Source of the DNA: Beijerinckiaceae bacterium
GTDB lineage: Bacteria; Pseudomonadota; Alphaproteobacteria; Rhizobiales; Beijerinckiaceae
Length of the DNA stretch: 46,371 nucleotides
Direction: 5' to 3'
Assembly: GCA_947498445.1 (NCBI GenBank)
Contig: CANMLK010000006.1
Coordinates: forward strand, 1-46,371
Positions 8,484-15,736 of this stretch are shown piece by piece; position 1 is the first letter of the stretch, and each line of letters opens with the position of its first letter. The position numbers were made by a program, and so were the translations under genes. The notes under the pieces were generated by a model. That model saw only the letters and a program-made list of their open reading frames with translations. It had not been told where the DNA came from and made no database searches.

Positions 8484-8900
8484 TTACTTCATTTCGTCCA
8501 GAGCGCGCTGGAAGCGACCAGCGTGCGAGCGCTCGGCCTTGGCGAGTGTCTCGAACCAGTCGGCGATTTCCTCAAAACCTTCTTCGCGAGCCGAGCGAGC
8601 CATGCCCGGGTACATGTCGGTGTACTCGTGGGTCTCGCCAGCGATGGACGCCTTGAGGTTGAGGTCGGTCTTGCCCATCGGCAGGCCGGTGGCGGGATCG
8701 CCGCATTCCTCGAGGTACTCAAGATGGCCGTGCGCATGGCCGGTCTCGCCTTCGGCGGTGGAGCGGAACACGGAGGCGACGTCGTTGTAGCCTTCAACGT
8801 CTGCCTTCTGTGCGAAATAGAGATAGCGGCGGTTCGCCTGGGACTCGCCCGCGAACGCGGCCTTGAGGTTGTCTTCGGTCTTGCTGCCCTTGAGAGCCAT
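8484..8900 (-). CDS. Rubrerythrin, short form without rubredoxin domain
   Basis: A 138-aa four-helix ferritin-like di-iron protein that reduces hydrogen peroxide in the cytoplasm. Expected ligands are all visible: E19 in AGESQAN, E52 and H55 in EGETGH, E89/E92 in [12 protein letters not shown], and E123/H126 in AERSH. Full rubrerythrins carry a C-terminal rubredoxin domain (two CxxC knuckles) that feeds electrons; here the chain ends at ALDEMK right after the last helix, so an external donor is needed. A strong site (CAGGAGGTGAGCC) precedes the ATG. It heads a row with the Fe-S oxidoreductase and DUF3501, has a terminator behind it and an ICE-like box 131 bases ahead of it, which together suggest iron- or peroxide-controlled expression. 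Confidence 0.95.
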   Translation of the reverse strand: MALKGSKTEDNLKAAFAGESQANRRYLYFAQKADVEGYNDVASVFRSTAEGETGHAHGHLEYLEECGDPATGLPMGKTDLNLKASIAGETHEYTDMYPGMARSAREEGFEEIADWFETLAKAERSHAGRFQRALDEMK

Positions 8901-8982
8901 GGCTCACCTCCTGAACGTTTTCTTGAGATCGATCCGCGACTGCGAAACATGCATCAGGCACGTGCCGCGTCGACCCTCACCG

Positions 8983-9010
8983 ATGAAGGTTCGCACGCGC
9001 GTTTTGTCAA
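8983..9010 (-). promoter_or_regulatory. Candidate sigma-70 promoter of rubrerythrin
   Basis: Minus strand: TTGACA (9010-9005), a 17-base spacer, then TTCATC (8988-8983). The -35 is perfect and the -10 poor. The predicted transcript would start near 8976, leaving a leader of about 75 bases. Confidence 0.4.
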
Positions 9011-9030
9011 CGCATTGACCGGCGACAAAC

Positions 9031-9045
9031 TTAGATTTGTTCTAA
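9031..9045. promoter_or_regulatory. Irr/ICE-like iron-control box upstream of rubrerythrin
   Basis: TTAGATTTGTTCTAA matches the rhizobial Irr box pattern as I recall it (TTAGAAnnnTTCTAA) at 11 of 12 defined positions and is an interrupted palindrome (TTAGA/TCTAA). It lies 20 bases upstream of the candidate -35. In Rhizobiales, Irr controls iron storage and rubrerythrin-like genes such as mbfA, which makes the position sensible. Assignment to Irr rather than another Fur-family protein is inference. Confidence 0.5.
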
Positions 9046-9112
9046 ATCCCGCCCGCCCTGCCCGCCTCGATAGGCTGGGCCAATGACGCCGATAGAGCGG
9101 ACCTATCGCCGC

Positions 9113-10030
9113 CTAACCCTTGAGGCTGCGCACGCCCGCCGGCAGCGACATGCGAATAATTCGCGCCAGCTCGATGAGAGCCTTGGTGCGCGGGCTGCGC
9201 CGACGATGCACAAGTCGCACGCGCCGAAATGCGTGATCACCCGCCAGGGGGCGCGTGGCGAGCCGGTCCGTATCGGCGCGCCCACATTCAATTGCGAGCT
9301 GAGGCAGCAGCGTCACGCCCTGCCCCGCAGCTGTCAGATGAAGCAGCGTTTCTAGACTGGTTGCGCGCATGTCCGCCATCACCCCGCCGCCCACTTGCGG
9401 ATGACTGCATAATTCCAGCGCCTGTTCGCGCAGGCAGTGTCCATCTGTCAGCAGCAGAAGCGTCTTGGGATCGATGTCTTCAACCCTGATCTCCTTGCGC
9501 GCCACCAGCGGATGGTTGGAGGGCATCGCAACGAAAAACGGCTCGTCGTAAAGATCAATCGACACAAGCTCCGGCGCATCTTCGTTGGTCGCCAGGATTG
9601 CGGCGTCGAGTTTGCCCTCGATGACCTGCGGCACGATGTGCCCGGTCGTATCCTCCACCAGAACGAGCGGCGCGTTCGGCAGCTTCTCCGCCGTCAACGG
9701 CAAAACATAGGGCATGAGATAAGGCGCGATCGTGGGGATGATCCCAAGCCGAAGACGCCCGCTCAGCGGATCGCGATTGGCGCGGGCGGCGTCCACGATA
9801 TCCTGCGCTGCGGCAATGGCCCGGCGGGCATGAGCGATGGTCTGCTCGCCCGCCTCGGTCGGGCGGATCGTGCGCCCCACGCGGCTGAAGATCTCGATCC
9901 CCAGCTCTTGCTCCAGCTTGGCGATCTGCCCCGAAAGCGTCGGCTGGCTGACGTTGCACGCCTGCGCCGCATGTCCAAAATGGGCATGGTCGGCGACGGC
10001 GACGACATATTGAAGATCACGGAGGTTCAT
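9113..10030 (-). CDS. oxyR: LysR-family hydrogen-peroxide sensor OxyR
   Basis: A transcription factor with an N-terminal winged helix (MNLRDLQYVVAVADHAHFGH, then CNVSQPTLSGQI) and a LysR effector domain. The segment GHCLREQALELC matches the redox loop of E. coli OxyR, in which C199 and C208 form the peroxide-induced disulfide; both cysteines are present with the same nine-residue spacing. The track starts at 10057, but starting at ATG 10030 gives MNLRDLQY, aligning with MNIRDLEY of E. coli OxyR, and a length of 305 residues, equal to that protein. It lies upstream of and in the same direction as rubrerythrin, 212 bases away, and divergent from ndk. No clear OxyR site was found in the shared 145-base promoter region. 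Confidence 0.92.
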   Translation of the reverse strand: MNLRDLQYVVAVADHAHFGHAAQACNVSQPTLSGQIAKLEQELGIEIFSRVGRTIRPTEAGEQTIAHARRAIAAAQDIVDAARANRDPLSGRLRLGIIPTIAPYLMPYVLPLTAEKLPNAPLVLVEDTTGHIVPQVIEGKLDAAILATNEDAPELVSIDLYDEPFFVAMPSNHPLVARKEIRVEDIDPKTLLLLTDGHCLREQALELCSHPQVGGGVMADMRATSLETLLHLTAAGQGVTLLPQLAIECGRADTDRLATRPLAGDHAFRRVRLVHRRRSPRTKALIELARIIRMSLPAGVRSLKG

Positions 10031-10112
10031 ACGGGGCATTCCAATCGCTGTAGACAATTAGAATAACACCTTCGATAGGCAAAAACAATGCGAATGACCC
10101 GCCGGGCGTCTC

Positions 10113-10141
10113 TTGTGCGGCACCGAAGGCCCCGCTATAAG
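10113..10141 (+). promoter_or_regulatory. Candidate promoter of ndk
   Basis: TTGTGC (10113-10118), a 17-base spacer and TATAAG (10136-10141), 35 bases ahead of the ndk ATG. Good -10 and spacing; moderate -35. Confidence 0.55.
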
Positions 10142-10175
10142 CCGCGCTTCTCCATTCATACGCAGGTCCAACGCC

Positions 10176-10598
10176 ATGGCGCTCGAACGCACGTTTTCCA
10201 TTATCAAGCCCGACGCGACCCGCCGCAATCTGACCGGCGCCGTCAACGCCAAGATCGAGCAGGCAGGCCTGCGCATCATCGCGCAAAAGCGCGTGCAGAT
10301 GACCCGCGAACAGGCCGAGACTTTCTACGGCGTGCATCGCGAGCGTCCCTTCTTTGGCGAACTGGTCGGGACGATGACTGCCGGCCCCGTGGTCGTGCAG
10401 GTTCTGGAAGGCGAAGGCGCTATCAAAAAATATCGCGACATCATGGGCGCGACGAACCCCGCCAACGCTGACGCCGGCACGATCCGCAAGGATTTCGCGT
10501 TGTCGGTTGGCGAAAACACCGTCCACGGCTCGGACGCGCCGGAGACAGCGGCGGTGGAAATCGCCCAGTGGTTCGCCGGAAATGAGATTGTTGGATAA
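10176..10598 (+). CDS. ndk: Nucleoside diphosphate kinase
   Basis: Ndk transfers the gamma-phosphate of ATP to nucleoside diphosphates through a phosphohistidine and balances the NTP and dNTP pools. The 140-aa protein has the family length and motifs: [18 protein letters not shown] at the start, [19 protein letters not shown], and the active-site His in [16 protein letters not shown]. The track begins at 10113 with an extra 21 residues; ATG 10176 matches family N-termini and lies 35 bases behind a good -10 box, so it was chosen. It is divergent from oxyR and followed by three hairpins, the last a strong intrinsic terminator. Confidence 0.98.
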   Translation: MALERTFSIIKPDATRRNLTGAVNAKIEQAGLRIIAQKRVQMTREQAETFYGVHRERPFFGELVGTMTAGPVVVQVLEGEGAIKKYRDIMGATNPANADAGTIRKDFALSVGENTVHGSDAPETAAVEIAQWFAGNEIVG

Positions 10599-10622
10599 GG
10601 CGAAATCGGAAAACGTTACATT

Positions 10623-10652
10623 GGCGAAGCTCAAATTATATTGAGCTTTGCC
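10623..10652 (+). other. Stem-loop 1 of the ndk-thioredoxin intergenic leader
   Basis: GGCGAAGCTCAA and TTGAGCTTTGCC pair over 12 bp (one G-U) around the loop ATTATA. No U-run follows, so it is not a classical terminator; it may protect the 3' end of the ndk message or be part of a structured leader. Confidence 0.7.
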
Positions 10653-10655
10653 TGA

Positions 10656-10677
10656 CGCGTCTGTGAATACAGACGCG
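10656..10677 (+). other. Stem-loop 2 of the ndk-thioredoxin intergenic leader
   Basis: CGCGTCTGT and ACAGACGCG form a perfect 9-bp stem with the tetraloop GAAT, only three bases after stem-loop 1. No U-run follows. Confidence 0.7.
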
Positions 10678-10690
10678 CGTATACCATGCT

Positions 10691-10726
10691 AACCCTCCGT
10701 GCGTCGTTGCCCGGAGGGTTTTTATT
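10691..10726 (+). terminator. Intrinsic terminator that also contains the thioredoxin Shine-Dalgarno
   Basis: AACCCTCCG (10691-10699), a 12-base loop and CGGAGGGTT (10712-10720) form a perfect 9-bp stem followed by TTTATT. The next gene's ATG is at 10727, and its only good ribosome-binding site, GGAGGG (10713-10718, eight bases before the ATG), is the 3' arm of this stem. The hairpin would both end ndk transcription and hide the site in any read-through message. Confidence 0.75.
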
Positions 10727-11125
10727 ATGTCGATCAATCGCCGTTCCTTTTTTGCAGCCGCTGTTGCTCTTTCTGCCGCAGCGCTTTTTTCTCCCGCTTC
10801 CGCCCAGGAGGCCTGGCCCTTCGAAATGAAGGCGTTTGAAAAAGCCAAAGCTGAAGGCAAGTCGATTTTCATTGACGTTGCCGCACCGTGGTGTCCCGTC
10901 TGTAAAAAGCAGGAACCGATCATCAACGGGCTTTTGAAAAAGTCCGAGTTCAAGAATCTGGAAGTCTTCAAGGTCGACTTCGACAACCAGAAGAACGAAC
11001 TGAAGGCTCTGGGCGTCGCTCGTCAGTCGACGCTCATCACGTTCAAGGGCGCGAAAGAAACCGGGCGCGCGGTCGGCATCACCGACCCCAAAGCGATCGA
11101 AGATCTGTTGCGCAGCGCGCTCTGA
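10727..11125 (+). CDS. Exported thioredoxin-family protein
   Basis: A 132-aa protein with an N-terminal export signal: NRRSFFAAAVALSAAALFSPASA, where the twin arginine followed by SFF resembles a Tat signal, with cleavage near ASAQ. The mature part has the redox motif APWCPVCKKQ and a thioredoxin fold resembling the C-terminal domain of DsbD. It is likely a periplasmic thiol reductant. Directly downstream, 14 bases away, lies a CcdA-like membrane protein, which would move electrons from cytoplasmic thioredoxin to this protein; together they look like DsbD split in two. The final target is unknown. Its ribosome-binding site is buried in the terminator hairpin upstream. Confidence 0.85.
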   Translation: MSINRRSFFAAAVALSAAALFSPASAQEAWPFEMKAFEKAKAEGKSIFIDVAAPWCPVCKKQEPIINGLLKKSEFKNLEVFKVDFDNQKNELKALGVARQSTLITFKGAKETGRAVGITDPKAIEDLLRSAL

Positions 11126-11139
11126 GCAGGGCTTAATCT

Positions 11140-11856
11140 ATGGCTACCATCGGTTTAGCGTTTCTTGCGGGCGTCCTGTCGCTGCTTTCGCCGTGCGTTC
11201 TTCCGCTGGTGCCGATGGTGCTGGCGGCGGCCACGGGAGAACACAGGATGGGCCCTGCGGCGCTCGCCGCTGGCCTTGCGCTTTCATTCACGGCGATCGG
11301 CATTTTCATCGCCCTGTTCGGCTTCGCGCTCGGACTCGACGCGGATGTGTTCCGCGTCGCAGCCGCCGTGCTGATGATTGTCATCGGCGCGGTGCTGCTG
11401 GTCCCCGCCATGCAGGTGCGGCTTGCGGCTGCCGCAGGGCCCGCCGCGAACTGGACCGAACAGCGGTTCGGCAATTTCTCGACCTCGGGTCTCAGCGGCC
11501 AATTCGGCGTCGGGCTGCTGCTCGGCGCGGTATGGGCGCCCTGCGTCGGCCCAACGCTGGGCGCCGCGTCGCTTCTGGCGGCGCGCGGCGAAAACCTTGG
11601 GCAAGTCTCGCTCACCATGCTCGCCTTTGGCGTCGGCGCCGCCCTGCCCTTGCTGCTTTTGGGCTTTGCGTCGCGCGAAACAATCATGAGCTGGCGCGGC
11701 GAGCTGATGACAGGCGGCAAGGCCGGCAAGGCGATCATGGGCGCGCTGCTTGTTCTGGTCGGCGTCGCGATTCTCACCGGCTTCGACAAAAAAGTCGAAA
11801 CGATCCTGACACAGGCCGCGCCCGCATGGCTGATCGATCTGACGACGCGCTTCTGA
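11140..11856 (+). CDS. CcdA/DsbD-type transmembrane thiol-electron transporter
   Basis: A 238-aa polytopic inner-membrane protein of the CcdA family. The two conserved redox cysteines sit in SLLSPCVLPLVPMV (first span) and GAVWAPCVGPTLGAA (fourth span), the standard pair that carries reducing power across the membrane. About six spans are visible. It follows the exported thioredoxin by 14 bases and precedes the molybdopterin oxidoreductase by 31 bases, so the three may share a message. Role in cytochrome c maturation is possible, but no haem-lyase or ccm genes lie nearby, so a general or dedicated periplasmic reductase role is equally likely. Confidence 0.88.
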   Translation: MATIGLAFLAGVLSLLSPCVLPLVPMVLAAATGEHRMGPAALAAGLALSFTAIGIFIALFGFALGLDADVFRVAAAVLMIVIGAVLLVPAMQVRLAAAAGPAANWTEQRFGNFSTSGLSGQFGVGLLLGAVWAPCVGPTLGAASLLAARGENLGQVSLTMLAFGVGAALPLLLLGFASRETIMSWRGELMTGGKAGKAIMGALLVLVGVAILTGFDKKVETILTQAAPAWLIDLTTRF

Positions 11857-11887
11857 TATTACTGAGACGTCCGCACTGGAGACGTCG

Positions 11888-13972
11888 ATGAACGCGCCGC
11901 CCACAATCGAACGCAAGCCCTCCGTCTGCCCGCATGATTGCCCCTCCGCCTGCGCGCTCGATGTCGAAGTCATCGACGGCAAGACCATCGGACGCGTTCA
12001 CGGCGCCAAGGACCAGACGTACACGGCCGGCGTCGTCTGCGCGAAAGTCGCGCGCTACGCCGAGCGGCTCTATCATCCTGACCGCCTGCTTTATCCCCAG
12101 CGCCGCACGGGAGCCAAAGGCTCAAATGCGTTTGAACGCATCACGTGGAATGAAGCCTTTGACGAGATTGCGCGCCGCTTTTTGCAAGCCGAGCGCGATT
12201 TTGGCGCGCAAAGCGTCTGGCTGAATTATTACGCAGGCACCATGGGCAAGGTGATGCGCGATGGCGTCAACCGCCTTGCGCACGCCAAGAAATACTCCCG
12301 CCATAATGGCACGATTTGCATCAACCTCGCGTGGCCCGGTTTCCTTGCCGGCACGGGCCTGATGGCCGGGCCCGACCCACGCGAAATGGCGAAAGCCGAT
12401 TGCGTCGTCATATGGGGCACGAACGCAGTCTCCACGCAGGTCAACGTCATGACGCACGCCATGCGCGCCCGTAAAGAGCGCGGCGCGAAGATCGTCGTCA
12501 TCGACATCTACGACAACGACACGATGAAACAGGCCGACATGGCGCTCTGCCTGCGCCCCGGCACGGACGGCGCGCTCGCCTGCGCGGTGATGCACGTGCT
12601 GTTTCGAGATAACCTTGCCGATTGGGAGTATCTCGACCGCTACACCGATGATCCCCACGGCCTGCAAGCGCATTTGCAAACGCGCACGCCGCAATGGGCC
12701 TCAAAGATTACGGGCCTGTCCGTTGAACAGATCGAGGCCTTCGCCCACCTTGTCGGCAAGACAAAGCGCACGTTTTTCCGGTTGGGCTATGGCTTTTCGC
12801 GCCAGCGTAACGGCTCTGTAAACATGCACGCGGCGTCGTGCATCGCGGCCGTCACTGGCGCGTGGAAATATGAAGGCGGCGGCGCGTTTCATAATAACGG
12901 CGCTATTTACAAATGGCGCCAGCCCTTGATCGACGGTTCCGATGTAGTCGACACGTCAACCCGCGCGCTGGACCAATCCCAGGTCGGCGCAATCCTCACG
13001 GGCGATGCGGCTGCGTTGCAGAATGGCCCGCCCGTGAAGGCGATGCTGATTCAGAACACCAATCCCATGTCCGTGGCGCCGGATCAAACAAAGGTGCGCG
13101 AAGGCTTTGCGCGCGATGATCTCTTCGTGGTCGTGCATGAGCAATTCATGACCGAGACAGCGCGCATGGCCGACATTGTTCTGCCCGCCACGATGTTTCT
13201 GGAACACGACGACGTCTACACCGGCGGCGGCCATTCCTACGTCGAGCTTGGGCAAAAACTTGTCGACGCGCCGGGGGAATGCCGCAGCAATCACGATGTT
13301 ATCTGCGAACTGGCGCGCCGCGTCGGGGCGCAGCATCCCGGCTTTACGAAGACGCCGCGCGAACTGATCGACGCCACGTTGCGTGAGATCGGCTGGGGCT
13401 CCTTTGATGAGCTCGCCAACATTAACTGGCGCGACGTTCAGGTTGATTTTGACGAGGCCCATTACATCCACGGCTTTGCGTGGCCGGACAAAAAGTTCCG
13501 TTTCAAGCCGCGCTGGAATGAAATCACGTTTCGCGGCGCGCTGTCGTCAAACTGGCGCGACATGCCTGAATGGCCCGATCACTGGGCCGTTATCGAGGAA
13601 GCGGACAAGACGCATCCCTTTCGCCTCGCCACATCGCCAGCGCGCTCGTTCCTCAACTCCACGTTCAACGAAACAGCCTCCTCGCGCGCGCGTGAAAGCC
13701 GACCTTGCGTCCTCGTTCACCCGCACGACGCGGCCATGCTCAAGATAGCGGACGGGGACAAGGTGATCCTTGGCAACACGCGCGGGCAAGTGCGCTTGCA
13801 CGCAAAGATATTCGAGGGGCTAAGGCCAGGCGTGCTGATCTCGGAAGGTATATGGCCGAACCACGCTTTTGAGGATGGCAAGGGGATCAACACGCTCACC
13901 GGCGCAGATTCCCCCGCACCCTACGGCGGCGCGGCTTTCCACGACAACAAGGTATGGTTGCGCAAGGCGTGA
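11888..13972 (+). CDS. Cytoplasmic molybdopterin oxidoreductase with N-terminal 4Fe-4S motif
   Basis: A 694-aa member of the DMSO-reductase superfamily. Near the start CPHDCPSAC (C14, C18, C22) and VVCAK (C51) form the CxxxCxxxC-28-C cluster motif of Mo/W-bisPGD enzymes. Cofactor-binding features include CVVIWGTNAVSTQVNV, KIVVIDIYDNDTMKQADM, LIQNTNPMSVAPDQTKV and, at the C-terminus, the molydop-binding domain with FLNSTFNETASS and HPHDAAMLKIADGDKV. No Tat or Sec signal is present, so it should act in the cytoplasm. The substrate cannot be told; the group includes sulfoxide, thiosulfate and formate enzymes and many unassigned proteins. A GGAG eight bases upstream supports the start. Confidence 0.9.
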   Translation: MNAPPTIERKPSVCPHDCPSACALDVEVIDGKTIGRVHGAKDQTYTAGVVCAKVARYAERLYHPDRLLYPQRRTGAKGSNAFERITWNEAFDEIARRFLQAERDFGAQSVWLNYYAGTMGKVMRDGVNRLAHAKKYSRHNGTICINLAWPGFLAGTGLMAGPDPREMAKADCVVIWGTNAVSTQVNVMTHAMRARKERGAKIVVIDIYDNDTMKQADMALCLRPGTDGALACAVMHVLFRDNLADWEYLDRYTDDPHGLQAHLQTRTPQWASKITGLSVEQIEAFAHLVGKTKRTFFRLGYGFSRQRNGSVNMHAASCIAAVTGAWKYEGGGAFHNNGAIYKWRQPLIDGSDVVDTSTRALDQSQVGAILTGDAAALQNGPPVKAMLIQNTNPMSVAPDQTKVREGFARDDLFVVVHEQFMTETARMADIVLPATMFLEHDDVYTGGGHSYVELGQKLVDAPGECRSNHDVICELARRVGAQHPGFTKTPRELIDATLREIGWGSFDELANINWRDVQVDFDEAHYIHGFAWPDKKFRFKPRWNEITFRGALSSNWRDMPEWPDHWAVIEEADKTHPFRLATSPARSFLNSTFNETASSRARESRPCVLVHPHDAAMLKIADGDKVILGNTRGQVRLHAKIFEGLRPGVLISEGIWPNHAFEDGKGINTLTGADSPAPYGGAAFHDNKVWLRKA

Positions 13973-14023
13973 ATCGCGCCGTCATACGCGGGCTCGATCC
14001 GGGTATCCAGCAGGCGTGCGCAG

Positions 14024-15211
14024 CTACTTACGCACGCTCACAAACAGCAACAGCGCCACGAGCGCCGCCAGCGCGGCGAAGATCATCTCGGTGGCATAGA
14101 AGCCCCACGCGCCAATCATGAATGTTTGCAAAAGCGGCGTCGCGTAGATGCCCATGTAGAAGGTGGCGGTGCCGATAGCCTGCGGTCCGGCGCGCTCATT
14201 GGGCGCAAGCCCTTCGCCTAGCCAAGCGGAGACAACGGGGAACATGATCGCGTTGCCGACGCCGAACGCCACGCCGGCGAGTCCCATCACAAAGGCGTCA
14301 CGGGCAACAGCGATCAACACAAAGGACAGCGCATAAACAGCAAGGCTCGTCATCACCAGCTTGGGCGGCCGCATCGCCGAAAGCCAGCGCATGGCGATAA
14401 ATCGCACAGCCACCATGCCAATTGATGACGGCACGAAGAACGCGGCCAGCGTAATTGCGCGGGCATGCAAGTCCGTGGCGAGATAGCTGATGGAAAAACC
14501 GTAAAGCGCGCCGCCCGTCGTCACCGCGATATAGGGCAGAATGAACGCGCCGCGAAAAGCGCCGCTCAGCGCAAGTCCGCTCGCCTTGGCGCCGGGGGGA
14601 ACCGCACGCAGCCCCAGCGTCAGCAAAACGCCAATAACGCCCGGCGCCGCAGCCTGCGCAAACATCGCGCCCTCGCCCCAGTGACGCAGCGTCCACTCTC
14701 CAAGTGGCGGCGCAACAGCGGCGGCAAGCGGAATGCCTGCCGAGAAAATGGTGACAAGATAGACAAAGCGCGCGCGCGTGATGCGGCTTTGCACATACAC
14801 CATGGCGGCGGGCAAAAACAGTCCAACGCCCAGCGCCTGCACGACGCGCGAGATTGTTGCGAGAACGAAACTCTCGCGCGTAAACGTAAGCGAACAGAGG
14901 CCCACGACAGTCAGCACAATCGCCCAGCGCGCGGCCGACAAGGCGCCAAGGCGCGCAATGATAGCGCTGGAGAAAAACGCGGCGGCGATGGCGGGCGGCG
15001 CAAACAACGACAGCAGCAGCCCGATGCTGGGAAGCGCATGGCCAGAACGCTCGAAGACGATGGCGAGCAACGCCGAATAATTATGCGTGACGGAGAACAG
15101 GAACCCAGCCGCGCACATGGCGAAGAATTCACGCCTGCCCAGCGCATCGATAAAGCCGGCCTCAACGGCGCCGGCGTTCTGGCGCAGCGTTGCGGAATCT
15201 TGCGATGTCAC
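14024..15211 (-). CDS. Major facilitator superfamily permease
   Basis: A 395-aa protein with about twelve hydrophobic spans, the MFS length. The N-half has AGFLFSVTHNYSALLAIVFE and SRVVQALGVGLFLPAAMVYV; the C-half repeats the pattern with VAFGVGNAIMFPVVSAWLGE. The start is a GTG that overlaps the holC stop (GTGA), implying translational coupling in a pepA-exported protein-holC-MFS row. Substrate is unknown; this small-MFS type is often annotated as an efflux or arabinose-like transporter, which the sequence here does not decide. A 7-bp GCGTGCG/CGCACGC hairpin overlaps the stop (14014-14037) without a U-run. Confidence 0.82.
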   Translation of the reverse strand: MTSQDSATLRQNAGAVEAGFIDALGRREFFAMCAAGFLFSVTHNYSALLAIVFERSGHALPSIGLLLSLFAPPAIAAAFFSSAIIARLGALSAARWAIVLTVVGLCSLTFTRESFVLATISRVVQALGVGLFLPAAMVYVQSRITRARFVYLVTIFSAGIPLAAAVAPPLGEWTLRHWGEGAMFAQAAAPGVIGVLLTLGLRAVPPGAKASGLALSGAFRGAFILPYIAVTTGGALYGFSISYLATDLHARAITLAAFFVPSSIGMVAVRFIAMRWLSAMRPPKLVMTSLAVYALSFVLIAVARDAFVMGLAGVAFGVGNAIMFPVVSAWLGEGLAPNERAGPQAIGTATFYMGIYATPLLQTFMIGAWGFYATEMIFAALAALVALLLFVSVRK

Positions 15212-15732
15212 TCGGGCGAGACCTTGGATGAGTCCTTGGATGAGTCCTTGGCTTCGGGCTTGTGCTCCGCCTTCTTTTCCCAGCCGCCGTTTTCATTTTG
15301 CTGCCAGTAGGACAGCGTATAATCAGCGTCCTTGAAGAATTTCCACTGCGCGCGCGCATCCGACAGCGCCTCTTCATCGTTGCCGTCAAACATCAGGATC
15401 AGGCGCTCGTAATCGTCAGCAAAACCGCTGGCCACCGCGTCATCAGCGCGGGCGCCATCTGCGAAAATTCGCATCGTCGCGCCGTTGGGGTTCTCGTCGC
15501 CGGTAGTGAGATAGACGGGTTGCAACTCGGCGTCGCCGTCGCGCGCAGCGCCATGCGGCAGGAATGAGTCTTCGCGATAAGTCCACAACGCGGCGTCGAG
15601 CGCGTCCACACGTTCGGGCGCGTTACATTGCACAACGATGCGCAAGCCGCGCGCCGCCGCTTTTTCGAGGAGTGCGGGAAGCACTTTGTCGAGCGGTTGG
15701 CGAACGAGGTGGTAGAACCAGACCTCAGGCAT
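15208..15732 (-). CDS. holC: DNA polymerase III chi subunit
   Basis: HolC links the clamp loader to single-strand binding protein during replication. The 174-aa product begins MPEVWFYHLVRQPLDKVLP and has the family segments EKAAARGLRIVVQ, LDAALWTYREDSFLPHG and PVYLTTGDENPNGA. The track places the start at 16026, but the first 98 residues there are an out-of-frame reading of the upstream gene; ATG 15732 gives the family N-terminus. It lies four bases after the exported-protein gene. The C-terminus ends in KDSSKDSSKVSPE, coded by a 12-bp tandem repeat, a lineage-specific tail beyond the chi fold. Confidence 0.93.
   Translation of the reverse strand: MPEVWFYHLVRQPLDKVLPALLEKAAARGLRIVVQCNAPERVDALDAALWTYREDSFLPHGAARDGDAELQPVYLTTGDENPNGATMRIFADGARADDAVASGFADDYERLILMFDGNDEEALSDARAQWKFFKDADYTLSYWQQNENGGWEKKAEHKPEAKDSSKDSSKVSPE
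15222..15251 (-). repeat. 12-bp tandem repeat in the holC 3' end
   Basis: CCTTGGATGAGT occurs twice in tandem plus a half copy (plus-strand reading). It codes for the repeated KDSS in the HolC tail and is a possible slippage site that keeps the reading frame. Confidence 0.85.
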
Positions 15733-15736
15733 TGAG

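Noticed and set aside
10031-10112. OxyR site in the oxyR-ndk gap (GATAGGC and TAGA-like half-sites)
   Set aside because: The half-sites do not keep the 10-11-base spacing needed for an OxyR tetramer.
14014-14037. Hairpin GCGTGCG/CGCACGC as a terminator between the Mo enzyme and MFS gene
   Set aside because: No U-run on either strand and it overlaps the MFS coding end.
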